Made by a program: the position numbers and the translations under genes | Notes under the pieces: generated by a model | Seen by the model: the letters and a program-made list of their open reading frames with translations, nothing else | Database searches by the model: none | What the model was told of the DNA's origin: nothing | NCBI GenBank assembly: GCA_039583875.1 | Contig: CM077160.1 | Coordinates: 113,479,314 to 113,543,313 of the forward strand | Reading direction: 5' to 3' | From: Platanthera guangdongensis | Taxonomy: Eukaryota; Streptophyta; Magnoliopsida; Asparagales; Orchidaceae | DNA: 64,000 nucleotides | Shown: piece after piece, positions 42,131 through 52,741 of the stretch | Numbering within the stretch: position 1 is the stretch's first letter | Layout: each line of letters opens with the position of its first letter

Positions 42131-44547
42131 ACCACCCGTATAGGAGAGCAGCCGGGGGGGGGATCGCGACCATAAATGAGACGGAAGGGAGTGGTCTGCA
42201 AGGCTGAATGGTACGCCGTATTATAGCAATATTCAGTCCACGGAAGCCAACGCGGCCAATCGCGGGGCCGGTCACCGGTAATGCATCGCAAATACATGCC
42301 CAAGGTCCGGTTGACGACCTTCGTTTGCCCGTCGGACTGGGGATGGTAAGCTGAGGAGAAAGCGAGCTTGGTGCCGTTAAGGGTGAACAGCTCCGTCCAG
42401 AAGGCACTGGTGAACACCCGATCTCTATCCGAGACAAGCGACTCTGGCATCCCGTGGAGCCGAAATATTTCCTGAAAGAAGACCTGAGCCATCGTCTCTG
42501 CCACGAGCGGTCGAGTCAAGGCAATGAAGTGCACCCCCTTAGAAAAACGGTCCACCACGACCATCAAGATAGACTTTCCGCGAACCGAGGGCAGCCCCTC
42601 GACGAAATCCATGGAGAGGTCCGCCCATATCTGAGGGGGCACGGGCAGTGGCTGAAGCAAGCCGGCCGGAAGGAAGTGATCCGCCTTGTTTTGTTGGCAG
42701 ACGACGCAATTGGCAATGAAGTCGTGGACATGGCGACGCATCCCCTTCCAAAAGAACTCCGAACAGAGGCGTTTGAGTGTGCGCTGCACTCCTTCATGGC
42801 TCCGTGCATGCACATCTTCGAGAATAGCCGAGCGAAGCGGCGAGGCGGCGTCAACATACAACCGGGTGCGATAGTACAGCAACCCGTTAGAAGCCGTCCA
42901 ATGCGGGCCCGCCACACCTTGATCGGCCCGGCGCAAAAGCTCGGACAGCTCCACGGATTTGGCAATTTCGGCGCGGAGAGCGGGTAAGAGTTGAGCTGTT
43001 GGAAAAGAGATGGCGAGAAGGGCACCGTCCGACGGTGTGTCACGGCGGGAGAGCGCATCGGCGGCCCGGTTGAGCATACCCGCCTTATGTTCCAGCTGGA
43101 AGTCGAAGCCAAGGAGCTTGCTAACCCATCGTTGTTGCGGTACGGTCGTGAGCCGTTGCTCCAATAAGTACTTGAGGCTATAGTGATCCGTCCGAATAAT
43201 GAATGGCCGGCCCCAAAGGTACGGCCGCCAATGCTGCACGGCCTTGGCGAGGCCAATGAGCTCCTGTTCGTAGGCCGGGAGCTTGCGATGGTGGGAAGCA
43301 GTTGGGCAACTGAAATAAGCAACTGGGTGGCCGCCTTGATGTAAAACAGCCCCGTAGCCTATGCCCGAGGCATCACACTCTATCAAGAAAGGGGCCATGA
43401 AGTCCGGAAGGCTGAGCACCGGGGCGGACTGCAGGGCGGTTTGGAGCGAGCGGAAAGTTTGAGTTGCGGCATCCGACCAAACAAACGCATTCTTGCGAAG
43501 AAGAGCCATCAAGGGGGCGACGATAGTGCCGTAATCGCGGATGAAGCGCCGATAATAGCCCGTAAGGCCCAAGAATCCCCGGAGCTCGGTGGTAGAGGTG
43601 GGTAGCGGCCAATCGGCCACCCCTTGCAGTTTGGCCGGGTCGGCCGAGACGCCGGCATTGTCCACGATGTGGCCCAAGTATGCCACGGAGCGTTGCCCGA
43701 AAGAGCACTTAGACGCCTTGAGGATCAAATGGTGAGAGTGCACCAAGCTAAGAACCGTTTGCAGGTGAACAAGATGCTCCTCCCAAGAGCGGCTATACAC
43801 GAGGATATCGTCAAAGAACACAAGAACAAATTTGCGGAGGAGCGAATGGAATACCTCATTCATTAGCGCCTGGAAGGTGGAGGGAGCGTTGGTGAGGCCG
43901 AAAGGCATGACCAAAAACTCGAAGTGCCCGTGATGAGTGCGGAACGCCGTCTTTTCCACATCACCTTCGGCCATCCGTATCTGATGGTAGCCGGACGAGA
44001 GATCCAGCTTGGTGAAAAAGCAAGCGCCATGGAGCTCGTCGAAGAGTTCCTCGACCACCAGTATCGGGAACTTATCCTTGACGGTGATGGCGTTGAGCGC
44101 CCGGTAATCCACGCACATGCGCCAAGAGTTGTCTTTCTTGTGGACTAACAACACCGGTGATGAAAACGGCGACACGCTCCGCCGGATGAGGCCATGATGG
44201 AGGAGTAGGTCGCACTGACGCTCAATTTCGTCCTTTTGGAGGTACGGGTACCGATAAGGACGCACCACGACCGGGGCCGCACCCGGAAGGAGACAAATGC
44301 GGTGGTCCTGTTGCCGTCGCGGTGGAAGGCCCAGCTGGCCCGTAAATATGTCCGGGAAGGCCTGAAGAACAGCGGCCAAATCGGAGGGACCGACCTCGGG
44401 CTGTGGCAGCAGAAAGGAGGACGGCGCAGTGTAAACCAAGTATGATGCAGGAGAGGACGTTGGGGCCGTATCCTGCCACCGAACAGAACGGGTGCCCGCC
44501 TGCCAAGAGATCGTCAGCCGATCGAAATCCCACGTAATGGGGCCCAA
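41803..44547 (-). pseudogene. pol: Gypsy-1 RT, RNase H and integrase
   Basis: A 914-residue open stretch. RT: KKDNSWRMCVDYRALN near 136-152, FTKLDLSSGYHQI near 178-190, MPFGLTNAPSTFQ near 214-226, FFDDILVYS with catalytic Asp at about 246-247. RNase H: CDASGIGYGAVLHQ near 391-404 and HYSLKYLL. Integrase: HHCC (H580, H584, C614, C617), D647 and D707. The third catalytic residue, normally Glu in DGQTEVVNR, is Lys (codon 42321-42319). From about 42130 the real frame switches to the one at 42130-41630; the residues after about 800 in this frame are read out of phase. Confidence 0.92.
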
Positions 44548-44556
44548 ATTCCGCAG

Positions 44557-45200
44557 CTAGCGGACCCCCAAGACAACGTCGAAGCCCCTCAAGTCGACGA
44601 CAAACAGGTCCGTGTGGGACGGGTAATCCTCCACCATGAATTCCACCCGGCGGCACACGCCCGGGCAAACCATATGTTGATCGTTGGCCACGGACACCTT
44701 GACGTTGTCGCGAGCGACGTAGGGAAGGCGAAGCTGGCCCGCCTTATCCAGGCCGAGGAAGCTGTGTGTGCTTCCCGTATCCAAAAGAGCAAGGAGGGGG
44801 TGACCCCCTATAGTAATGTAGAGTTGGATGGTAGAGCCCTCCTGCGGCCCAGCCAAGGCATGCAGGGACAGCTGGGGAGTGCCCAAATCCTCACTGTCGG
44901 CTTCCTCGTCGTCTGGAGGATCGTCAACCTCTAACCAGAAGAGGCGCTTGCACCGATGTGAAGGCGTAAACTGCTCGTCACAGTTGAAACAGAGGCCCTT
45001 GGCGCGACGCGCGGCCATCTCCGGTCGTGTAAGACGACGGCGGTAAGGAGGCCGGGCTAGGTCAGCGTCGCGTGGCGGCGGCGAGGGGAGAACGCTGGAC
45101 GAACGGGGGCCCGAGAACTCCCGACGAGGTGGCGGTGGGCGGTCGATGGAGGAGCGGTAGTCCAAGGCACGAGCCAAACTCAGGCCTGCAGAAGATCGGC
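44557..45200 (-). pseudogene. gag-pol: Gypsy-1 nucleocapsid and protease
   Basis: Second frame: RREMAARRAKGLCFNCDEQFTPSHRCK-type zinc knuckle (CFNCDEQFTPSHRC), an acidic spacer, then protease TIGGHPLLALLDTGSTHSFLG with the DTG active site. It ends at TAG 44559-44557 in GVR*LRNLG where relatives read GVQWLRxLG, so a Trp codon has become a stop. Pol continues in the same frame at 44547. Confidence 0.87.
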
Positions 45201-45781
45201 CGGTTTTTGGAACTCCACGTCCCAGCGGAGACGGTCGGGGAGGCCGGCAGTAAAAAGGGGAACCTGCTGCGAAGGTAAAATAGAGGTTGCGCGCGACAAG
45301 AGCAACTGGAACTGCTCCAAGTAGGTGTCCATCGAGCCTGTGTACTTGAGGGCGATAAGATCCCCGAGAGGGTTGCCCGGCATAGCAGGCCCGAAACGCA
45401 GCGTGCACGACGCGCGAAACTCCTCCCAAGTGGCATCCGGGTGTTCACGAAGAAGCTGAGTGACCCACAATTGGGCAGCCCCGAGGAGATGGAAGGATGC
45501 CAAACCCACTTTGTCCTCTTCGGCAATGTGTTGATTAGTGAAACAGAACTCACAACGCTGCAGCCACGGCAAGGGGTCTTCCCGGCCCTCGAATATTGGA
45601 AAGTCCATGCGGTGGAAAGGTGGTGAATCGTTGAGGAAAGGGGCTGGATCAGCCCGACTGGCGGTGGAAGAGTTTGTTGGAAGGGGCGGAGGCGGAGGAG
45701 GCGGCGGGGTACCATGGAAGGAGTCAAGACGGGCCGTGATGACGTCCAGCTTGTCGGCGAGCATTTGTTGAAAGAGATCCA
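45180..45781 (-). pseudogene. gag: Gypsy-1 gag
   Basis: The likely start is the Met of MDLFQQMLADKLDVI (about 45781), after a Pro/Ala-rich upstream stretch. It contains the retrotransposon gag core: FPIFEGREDPLPWLQRCE, FHLLGAAQLWVTQLL, WEEFRASCTLRFGP, NPLGDLIALKYTGSMDTYLEQFQLLL and QVPLFTAGLPDRLRWDVEFQKP. The frame ends at 45180, where translation would need to shift to the frame at 45429-44557 to continue. Confidence 0.87.
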
Positions 45782-45997
45782 TGATCTGAGTGAGGGAAGG
45801 AGGACCGTCGCCGATCGAGGCGGCCGGACAGGAAGCAGGAGGGGGCGGCAGACGGAGAGCAGGTGCAGGAGGCGGAAGAAGCCAAGCGGCAACGCTTGGC
45901 GGCGGCGGCGGCGCTGCGGAGGGACGGTGAGGGCGGAAGAGGGCTGCGCGGTAGGAGCCGGAGGGAAGAACGCCGGCGTTTGGCTCTGATGCCAAGT

Positions 45998-46122
45998 TGA
46001 TACGATCCCCCGACCGAGATCGAGTGATAGGACCTTCGAAAGAGGGAAAACCCCGTAGATCCGACGAAGTCGGTGGGGGCTTGGTCGGTTCTATGGTTGC
46101 TGGATGGGAGAGCCTCCAGGAG

Positions 46123-46164
<42 letters not shown>

Positions 46165-46541
46165 GGGATGCACCGAGAGGGGGAGCGCCGGGCGGAGGGG
46201 GCGGCGGCTGCGGACACCCTACAGGGAGCGGTGCGGGAAAACGGGAAGAAGAGAGAGAGGAGAGCAGATTTTAGAGAGAGAAAGGAAAAGAAGATTAATT
46301 CTTGCTTGCTTCCAAAAAAAGTCCCCAAACCGGCTCTTAAGCCCGGTGCACATAAAAACCGGCCCCCCACTTGGGCTTAGACATGTGGGTTAAAATAAAA
46401 CGTTCGCATAAAATAAAACATAAATTTGTTTTGAAGACAGAAAATAAATGCGGGAATTAAAATTGTCCTTCCATCGTTGTCGGTAGACGACGCCGATACG
46501 TTTGTCCCCAACGCCCTTCGGGCTCGGTAGGCGCCGTAACA
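45998..46541 (-). repeat. Gypsy-1 5' LTR
   Basis: 544-bp partner; the (ga)n run near 46130-46161 is longer than in the 3' copy. Confidence 0.95.
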
Positions 46542-46546
46542 GTTCC

Positions 46547-48175
46547 ATGATATATCTGCAGGTTGTGTCCATCAAGAAGTACACCCCGGTCTCTGCACCT
46601 TATAATGCGGGTGTGCAAGCTCAAAGGACGTGTTTCTAGACATGCCCAAGGTTGTATACCTATTGAAATCTACCCGCAACAGGAGGCTTGGTTCATCAAT
46701 AGGGGCAGCAAGTGTCGCGGCTTCAGGGTACTCGCCGCCTCGAAGCTTTGTTCACCCTATTTGCGAAGTCCTCCTGGAAAATGCAACTACTTGTCATCCA
46801 AATGAAGATTGTGGAGGTATCTATTCAAGTCTGTGCCAACAAGATTCATCATGCAAACTCATACCTCACATATTGTACTTAACTATCATCCTTCATTGCA
46901 CTCGTCTCACAGGTTCTGTATCTTCTCTTTATACAAATAAAATAATTTTTTTATTTTTATGTGAACATTTAGACTTTTGTGATACTTTATTAAATTATTT
47001 TCTAACTTCCCAGCCCTTAGTGCTAACTGTAATCTAGCATGTACTTGTTGAAATCTCCAACTCACTCGGGAAGGGGAAGCTTGTTGCAGCAAAGTATTTA
47101 GTAGCTTTGGTGAGTTCAAGCCCTCTATATTGAGCATGTGGGCGTAACTAACATTATGACTAGTTATCCATTATCGATTCGCTTCCCAGTGGGAGTTCCC
47201 TTGCCAAGCGAGAGGATCAATACCTTCGACGAGGGTGAATTCACATATATCAATCACTTCTGTCTTGTTTTTTGGCTCCTAAGTAACTAGAGGTGATAAA
47301 TATATTGAAACATTGTGATGTTATTCCCACACAGATCCATGCCAACTATCTCTCTATCTGCAACTAGAGTGCTTGCTGGATTCTGAAGGTCATCCACGAG
47401 ATATTCCATCTGCGGTCCCAAAAGGATGGCACCCTCTTGTTTGGGAGCTCTCACATCTGCTTTAGCAGCATGGAGAACAAGGTCCATTATTGGGCCCAGT
47501 GAATTATCTTCGTCAAGGGCAATTGCAACACCTTCCATATTAGTCTGAAGCCTTGGCAAGAGAGCGAATTCTACTATGCCTGCCTTAAGGGAGGCGAAGC
47601 TCGGCTAGCAGAGTTCTTAAAGGATTGTACTATTAAGATGTGCGTTAAAGGATAGATCATGCCCTTGTGGAGGTACCAACTGGGGGTAAATTGTGCAAGA
47701 ACATATATTCGCATTGTATAATGCTTTAATGAGTTTAATGTTGTTTTCTTCTCGCATAATTTATCGGCATCCCCCGGATTCAATGAATCACTTAACTTAA
47801 ACGGTAATAAAGCCGCTACCTAAAGTTGATGGAACATAAGTGACAACAGTAAAACCCCTTGAAGGAGTAATAAGGGCCTCGATATCAACCTAAGAAAGCC
47901 ACGGGTCAATGTCAAAAGCATAGATGGTAGGTTCTTGTGGTGTGTTGTCTAAATCAACAACTCCAATATAGGCTTGAAGGAGGAAATGAGTATGTTTTGC
48001 AAAGCAACATCAACATGGTGGTTAATTTTTTCCACAGGCGAATAGGTAGGGCAAAGTTCATTAAGTTCTCCGTTTCGTCCCATATAATGATTCAACCCAT
48101 AACATCTTAGATATTGTCTGTTTTAGTTCATCTCAGTCTAAGTTGAACCGCATATTTTTATCATTTCAATAAGAG
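46547..48175. other. Unassigned intergenic DNA
   Basis: No gene is supported. A 90-codon minus-strand frame (47559-47287; NMEGVAIALDEDNSLGPIMDLV) has normal protein composition and could be an exon, but no splice pattern or family was recognised. A plus-strand frame 46630-47037 is likewise unidentified. Confidence 0.35.
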
Positions 48176-48905
48176 TCCTACGAGTACTCCTTCGAGGTCG
48201 TCCATCGCAGAATTACTCCCACTAGAGCATGCTTAACTTTTGATCTCCAAACAGGCAAACACAACTCTACCACTGGCTATGAAAAGGCGCTTATAATATT
48301 AGGGGGTGCAAATTATTACCCAATTCTGATGTCTGATTCAATTCATTCATGCACTTCTTTTCACTTAGAAGTTGGTTCTCCTAAAAGTATGCTAATAGTT
48401 GCCTTTCTCTACGCTTATCTTCCTCAAAGACTCTATTCTATCGAATCGCCATCTAGGAATTTAGGATGTTGTATAGCCACCAACTTCAGCTTGGTTCGTT
48501 CTCTGAAAGCACACATGGTACTTCAAGAGGTCCAGTTCTAATATCATTGTAATCAATCAACCCACAATATTAGAGGTACTACTGGTTAAGCCCATCTCAT
48601 GTTTAGCTGAATCAAATTTATTATTTTCTATGTGGCCTACAAGTACTCTCAAGAGGCCACTCAACCCAAATTTGCTCTCACCAAAGCATACTTATTTATG
48701 ATGTTCCAGCTCCAACTCCACTTGCTATGAAAATGTGTCTTTCATATTTATGGTCTAAATTATTACATAAGCTCATAATTTTTTTTACAATATTGATGTT
48801 CGATTCAGTTCCTTCTTGCACCTCTTTTCATGTAAAAGTATGTTATCCTAGAAGTCTATCCTCCTAAAAATCAGTCAGTTGTTTTTCTCTGGGATTCTTC
48901 GCTTA
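48176..48905 (+). repeat. Diverged tandem duplication, unit about 460 bp
   Basis: 48176-48440 and 48636-48905 share ordered blocks: cctac.agtactc, aagcatactta/gagcatgctta, ctatgaaaa, ttatta, gatgtctgattcaatt/gatgttcgattcagtt, cacctcttttca, aaagtatg. They are similar enough to be a duplication but well diverged. No coding function seen. Confidence 0.55.
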
Positions 48906-50521
48906 AAAATTGCTCGCTTGCCCTATGCCCTGATCAAACTTCCCTCATCAGACTCAAGATGTTACAGACCCTCGGCCACAGCCTCCCCCTCGTCCAGTTA
49001 CACGAGCAAAGCTCTTAGGAAGAGGAGAAATAATGTGCAAACTTGCTTAGAAGATGAATATTGATGGATACACGCATGGCAGTAGCATCCAAGGTGGTGA
49101 TAATGAATTACCCAAAATTTGTTGTCAAATCATCTCAAACGAATCACATAAGTGTTGAAGATAAAGACAACAAAAAAGTCTTCAAAATGCTTCTACTCAG
49201 TTGCAATGTTAACAGAGAAAGGACGATGTTGTAGAATTTCAACACCCAAAACTAGACTTTGGATGACTCGACGTAGAGTTCGACGAGCAAATAAATATGA
49301 ATAGAATACAGATTTTAGATGCCTTTGTCCCTTTCGAGTAAAGTGTCGCAAGATGATCCTAAGAAGTTTTCACTGCTTCATCATAACGAAAAATGCGTAG
49401 ACATTTATCATAAAGGTTTCTCATTGACCATGTGTGAGTAAGAGCATCGCAATCAACATAATCGGGATAGTTGATGGTGGAGGATCAGTGAGGTGATGAC
49501 ACTTTCTTGTCATCAAGTCAGCATAGTTCGTGTCGTTCAACGTTTTGCTAAGGTTTTCAAATGCATGAAAGGTAGTTGATGAAAGAATGGTGGTGGTAGC
49601 AGTGGGCTTAGGTGTTCCCAGCACAACACGAAAACTTTACACAAATGAAGGAGCATGACACTGGTGTGGCCATAAACAAGTGTGACGTCGTCATCGGCAA
49701 CAGGTATTATTAGTTATAGTAGTTTATGTTAATTGTCGCACACATTGAAACAACGTCCAAAAAGTAATGGATCAGATATATACATAGTAGTAACGGATCA
49801 GATATATATATGTGACTCCGTGTAATAGATTGATTCCAAGTTTATATTTAAGTTAAATGTAATTAAGAGGGTGTGCTTGATTAATTGGGACCGGCTAAGT
49901 AGGCTGGATAAGAGCAATCGATCTGTCCATGTCTCACACAAGACTGACAGCAGTGTGTCATAAAGTAGAGGGATCCGGTCTTCATAAGAAAAATAAAAGT
50001 CGATCCCTCATTTCCTCCTAGTTTACGCGCACAGAACCGCCCAAACGAGAGACAGCTGCAAGCCGTTGATTCACGTGATCCCTCCGACAGCCCAAATCAC
50101 ATCCAATTTCCTTCGTTTTTCTTCCTGTAGCAAGGTAATCTCACTCTCTCAACTCCTTTTCAATTTCATAAGGAGTTGTGGCTCTAAAATTTCTACTTTC
50201 AGAAATTTCTTCTCCTCTTGAAAACTCTAACTTGACTTCCATGCTTGAATTTTTAGGTCCTTTTCCATTTAGGTTATGATTTAGGGAAGAATTGAAGTTC
50301 CTTTGCGAAATTAGGGTGAGAACTTCCTGTTTTCATTCTAGGGCAGCAAAATATTCCATCCTTTGATTAAAGGCAGACAACCCTAGTTTGGAATTTGATT
50401 CAATTCTTCGTTTAGGGTAACTACAAAGGTTAATATGATGTCCCCTTTCGTAATCAGTGCAAAAATATCCATGTATATTGTTAGGGCAGCAAGCCCTAAC
50501 TAATTTTGCTCTCCTTTTCCC
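48906..50521. other. Unassigned intergenic DNA
   Basis: A short plus-strand stretch near 48960-49035 (PRPQPPPRPVTRAKL) resembles the Pro/Arg tail seen after gypsy gag, but it is too short to call. The rest shows no gene. The target site of the gag-only gypsy element ends this stretch. Confidence 0.35.
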
Positions 50522-51364
50522 TGTGAAGACCCTTATTCCGGGTTTCCAAAATGATTCGAGAATCGAACATAATTTCAATAAAAAGGTCGCAGCACTAAAA
50601 CACGGTACAAAGACTATAAACACTAGAAATTTTATTCATTTATTTATTTACTTATTTACAACAGTCGATAAACAAACTATGAATATTAACCATACTTATT
50701 ACAAAAATCACAATCATAATCGGTACACAAGGCTTTATGTCTTTCCTGAGCTTCTTCAATTTTTATGAAACTCTTGAGTCATACCCACGCCAACTCTTCA
50801 GGGGGGATCCTCTTTGGCGCACTGGGAAACGCTCTTGTTGCCTAAAAAAAGTATTCACAAAGGGGTAGTCATAAAAATATGACTATGTGAGAAAAATACT
50901 TCTTGAAACAGTTATACATGCAGGCAATGGGGAATAGCAATATCCATACATTACAATAAACCACCAATCTCATTTACTCTCAATACTGACCATTAACTTG
51001 CCCCTTAATTTTAGTTACATAAAATAGGAAATGTTAAGGCATGCAAACTTGAATTGGGCTCCACCCCTGAAGGGCAAAAGTGTAGGCACACCCCTACTGG
51101 TGAAACCATCAGTAGATAACCTCTACATCATAGGATTCGAATCCTTCACATTTCCTTATGCAGAGTTTTATTATTCTTATCTTAACATAATTTACATAAA
51201 ACATGTGCTTAAAAAAAAAATTTCCCCTCAGAAAGTTGTATCACTTTCAATTTCCCCCGCCCACATTTATTTATAGTGATTTATCTTTGAATAAAACACA
51301 CATGCACAAACGGTGTTTATAAAAAGTAAAACAGTAATATAAAAGAAAATACTTGAATAAACAT
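50522..51364 (-). repeat. TR-GAG 3' LTR, left part
   Basis: Homologous to 59141-59980. Interrupted by Copia-6, resuming at 56463. Confidence 0.88.
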
Positions 51365-51536
51365 TGTTGGATATTGCATATAATATTTGTATTGATTACG
51401 TTATTTGTATCTTAAATAGATCGATTCCTAATTAGGAATTATGGGAGCACACGGATCAATGACGTGTCATATCGTTGTATTTGTATAAATACCCCCATGT
51501 GGATGAATAAACTCAATTAACTTTTCTCCTCCAACA
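51365..51536 (+). repeat. Copia-6 5' LTR
   Basis: 172 bp, tgttggatat ... ctccaaca, with ttgtataaataccc (TATA-like) near 51480. Confidence 0.95.
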
Positions 51537-52003
51537 TGGTATCAGAGCCTTAGGGCTAAAATACCTCTCCCGTGCGTTTTTCTTCTTTCTCCCGCACGAA
51601 CAACCCGTCGACCTCCGCCCGCAACTCCGCCAAACTCCGCTCGCCTCTCCCGACCCTCTGGCTCCGGCGGCCCCTAGCCCCACCTAGCCACGACCGATTC
51701 CCCCTCCCGCTCCTCTGCCGCACCCCGCACCCGCCTCCGGTCGCTGTACGCACGCCGCGCCTCCCGCGCCAGCGACTGTCGGGCTTCGGCCCTCTTCCAG
51801 CGGCCCTCGGCCACCGCCAGCACCTCCGGCCCCTGTCCTGCGTCGTCTCCTTGATATCGCACATGCGGTGCTCCTCCTAATGTCCTTTCCGGTGCCTACA
51901 CCATTTTTTTTGGGTTCTTTCCTCTTTCTATGAGGCCGACCTAGTTTCTATCTATGCCGCTCTTTGCTCTCCCGGGGGATCTGGATTTGTATTCTTGCTC
52001 ACC

Positions 52004-52741
52004 ATGGTCGGGACCGATGGCTCCCCTACCGAATCTTCCACCACCAGTACACCCCCAACTACAGTGACATCCAGCGGCTTCCCTCGCCCGGGACATGACC
52101 ACAATACGCCTCAAATCACGACGATTTGTCTGGATGGCACCAACTATCTCCCGTGGTCTCGGGATGCTACTCTTGCTTTGAAGAGCAGGAGGCTGTTTGG
52201 ATATGTCATGGGCACTACACCCATACCTCGTTCTGATTCCCCAGATTGGGTGCAATGGGAATCGGAGAACTCCCTCGTCATGTCCTGGCTGACTAACTCC
52301 ATGGTCGAATCCATCGCTCGCAACTATCTCTTTCTGGATATGGCTGCGGACATTTGGCGAAGGGCAGAAACTACCTACTCCTGTCGCGACAACGCGGCCC
52401 AGATCTTTCATCTACAACGAAAGATCTTCCTTCTTCGCCAAGGAGATCGTCCTCCGTCTGCCTACTACCTCGAGTTCACCCAGCTATATCAGGAGTACGA
52501 TCACTTTGACTCCATCACTTTGGCGTCGCCTGAGGATGAGCTCCTTGTTCGCGCACGGGAAGATCGCAACCGAGTTTTCGAGTTCCTTCATGGGCTACAT
52601 AGGGATTTCGACCAAATCAGTGTGCAGATACTTGGTCGCTCACCCTTACCCTCTCTTCAGAGGTTTTCAGTCTCGTTCAGCAGGAATTTGATCGGAGGCA
52701 AACTTGGACTCCTGAGCCTCCTCCAGATGGTTCGGCCTTGA
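52004..52741 (+). pseudogene. gag: Copia-6 gag, N-terminal part
   Basis: Start ATG at 52004 in a good context (caccatgg). Copia gag features: LDGTNYLPWSRDATLALKS, WESENSLVMSWLTNSM, DIWRRAETTYSC, YYLEFTQLYQEYDHF, VFEFLHGLHRDFDQI. Around 52660 the sequence cagaggtt appears to lack one base relative to the Copia-7 reading (PSLPEIYSIVQQKFD), after which this frame yields unrelated residues and stops at TGA 52739-52741. The downstream frame carries the zinc knuckle and all of pol. Confidence 0.9.

Larger units (their letters stand above)
41180..46541 (-). mobile_element. Gypsy-1: complete Ty3/gypsy LTR retrotransposon
   Basis: Target duplication gttcc (41175-41179, 46542-46546). LTRs 41180-41714 and 45998-46541 are almost identical apart from GA-run length and scattered substitutions. 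The primer site (minus, next to 45998) reads ttggcatcagagcc, a one-base variant of the tRNA-Met type. Order in element sense: gag, protease, RT, RNase H, integrase, i.e. Ty3/gypsy. A polypurine tract gaggagggtga precedes the 3' LTR. The frame is broken in gag, by a stop near the protease end and near the integrase C-terminus. Confidence 0.96.

Noticed and set aside
47287..47559. 90-codon minus-strand frame as a host exon
   Set aside because: Composition is protein-like, but I could not find matching splice sites or recognise a family, so it is only mentioned in the unassigned stretch.
48176..48905. Possible CRISPR-like direct repeats
   Set aside because: Only two diverged units of several hundred bp, in plant DNA; no short regular repeats with spacers anywhere in the window.
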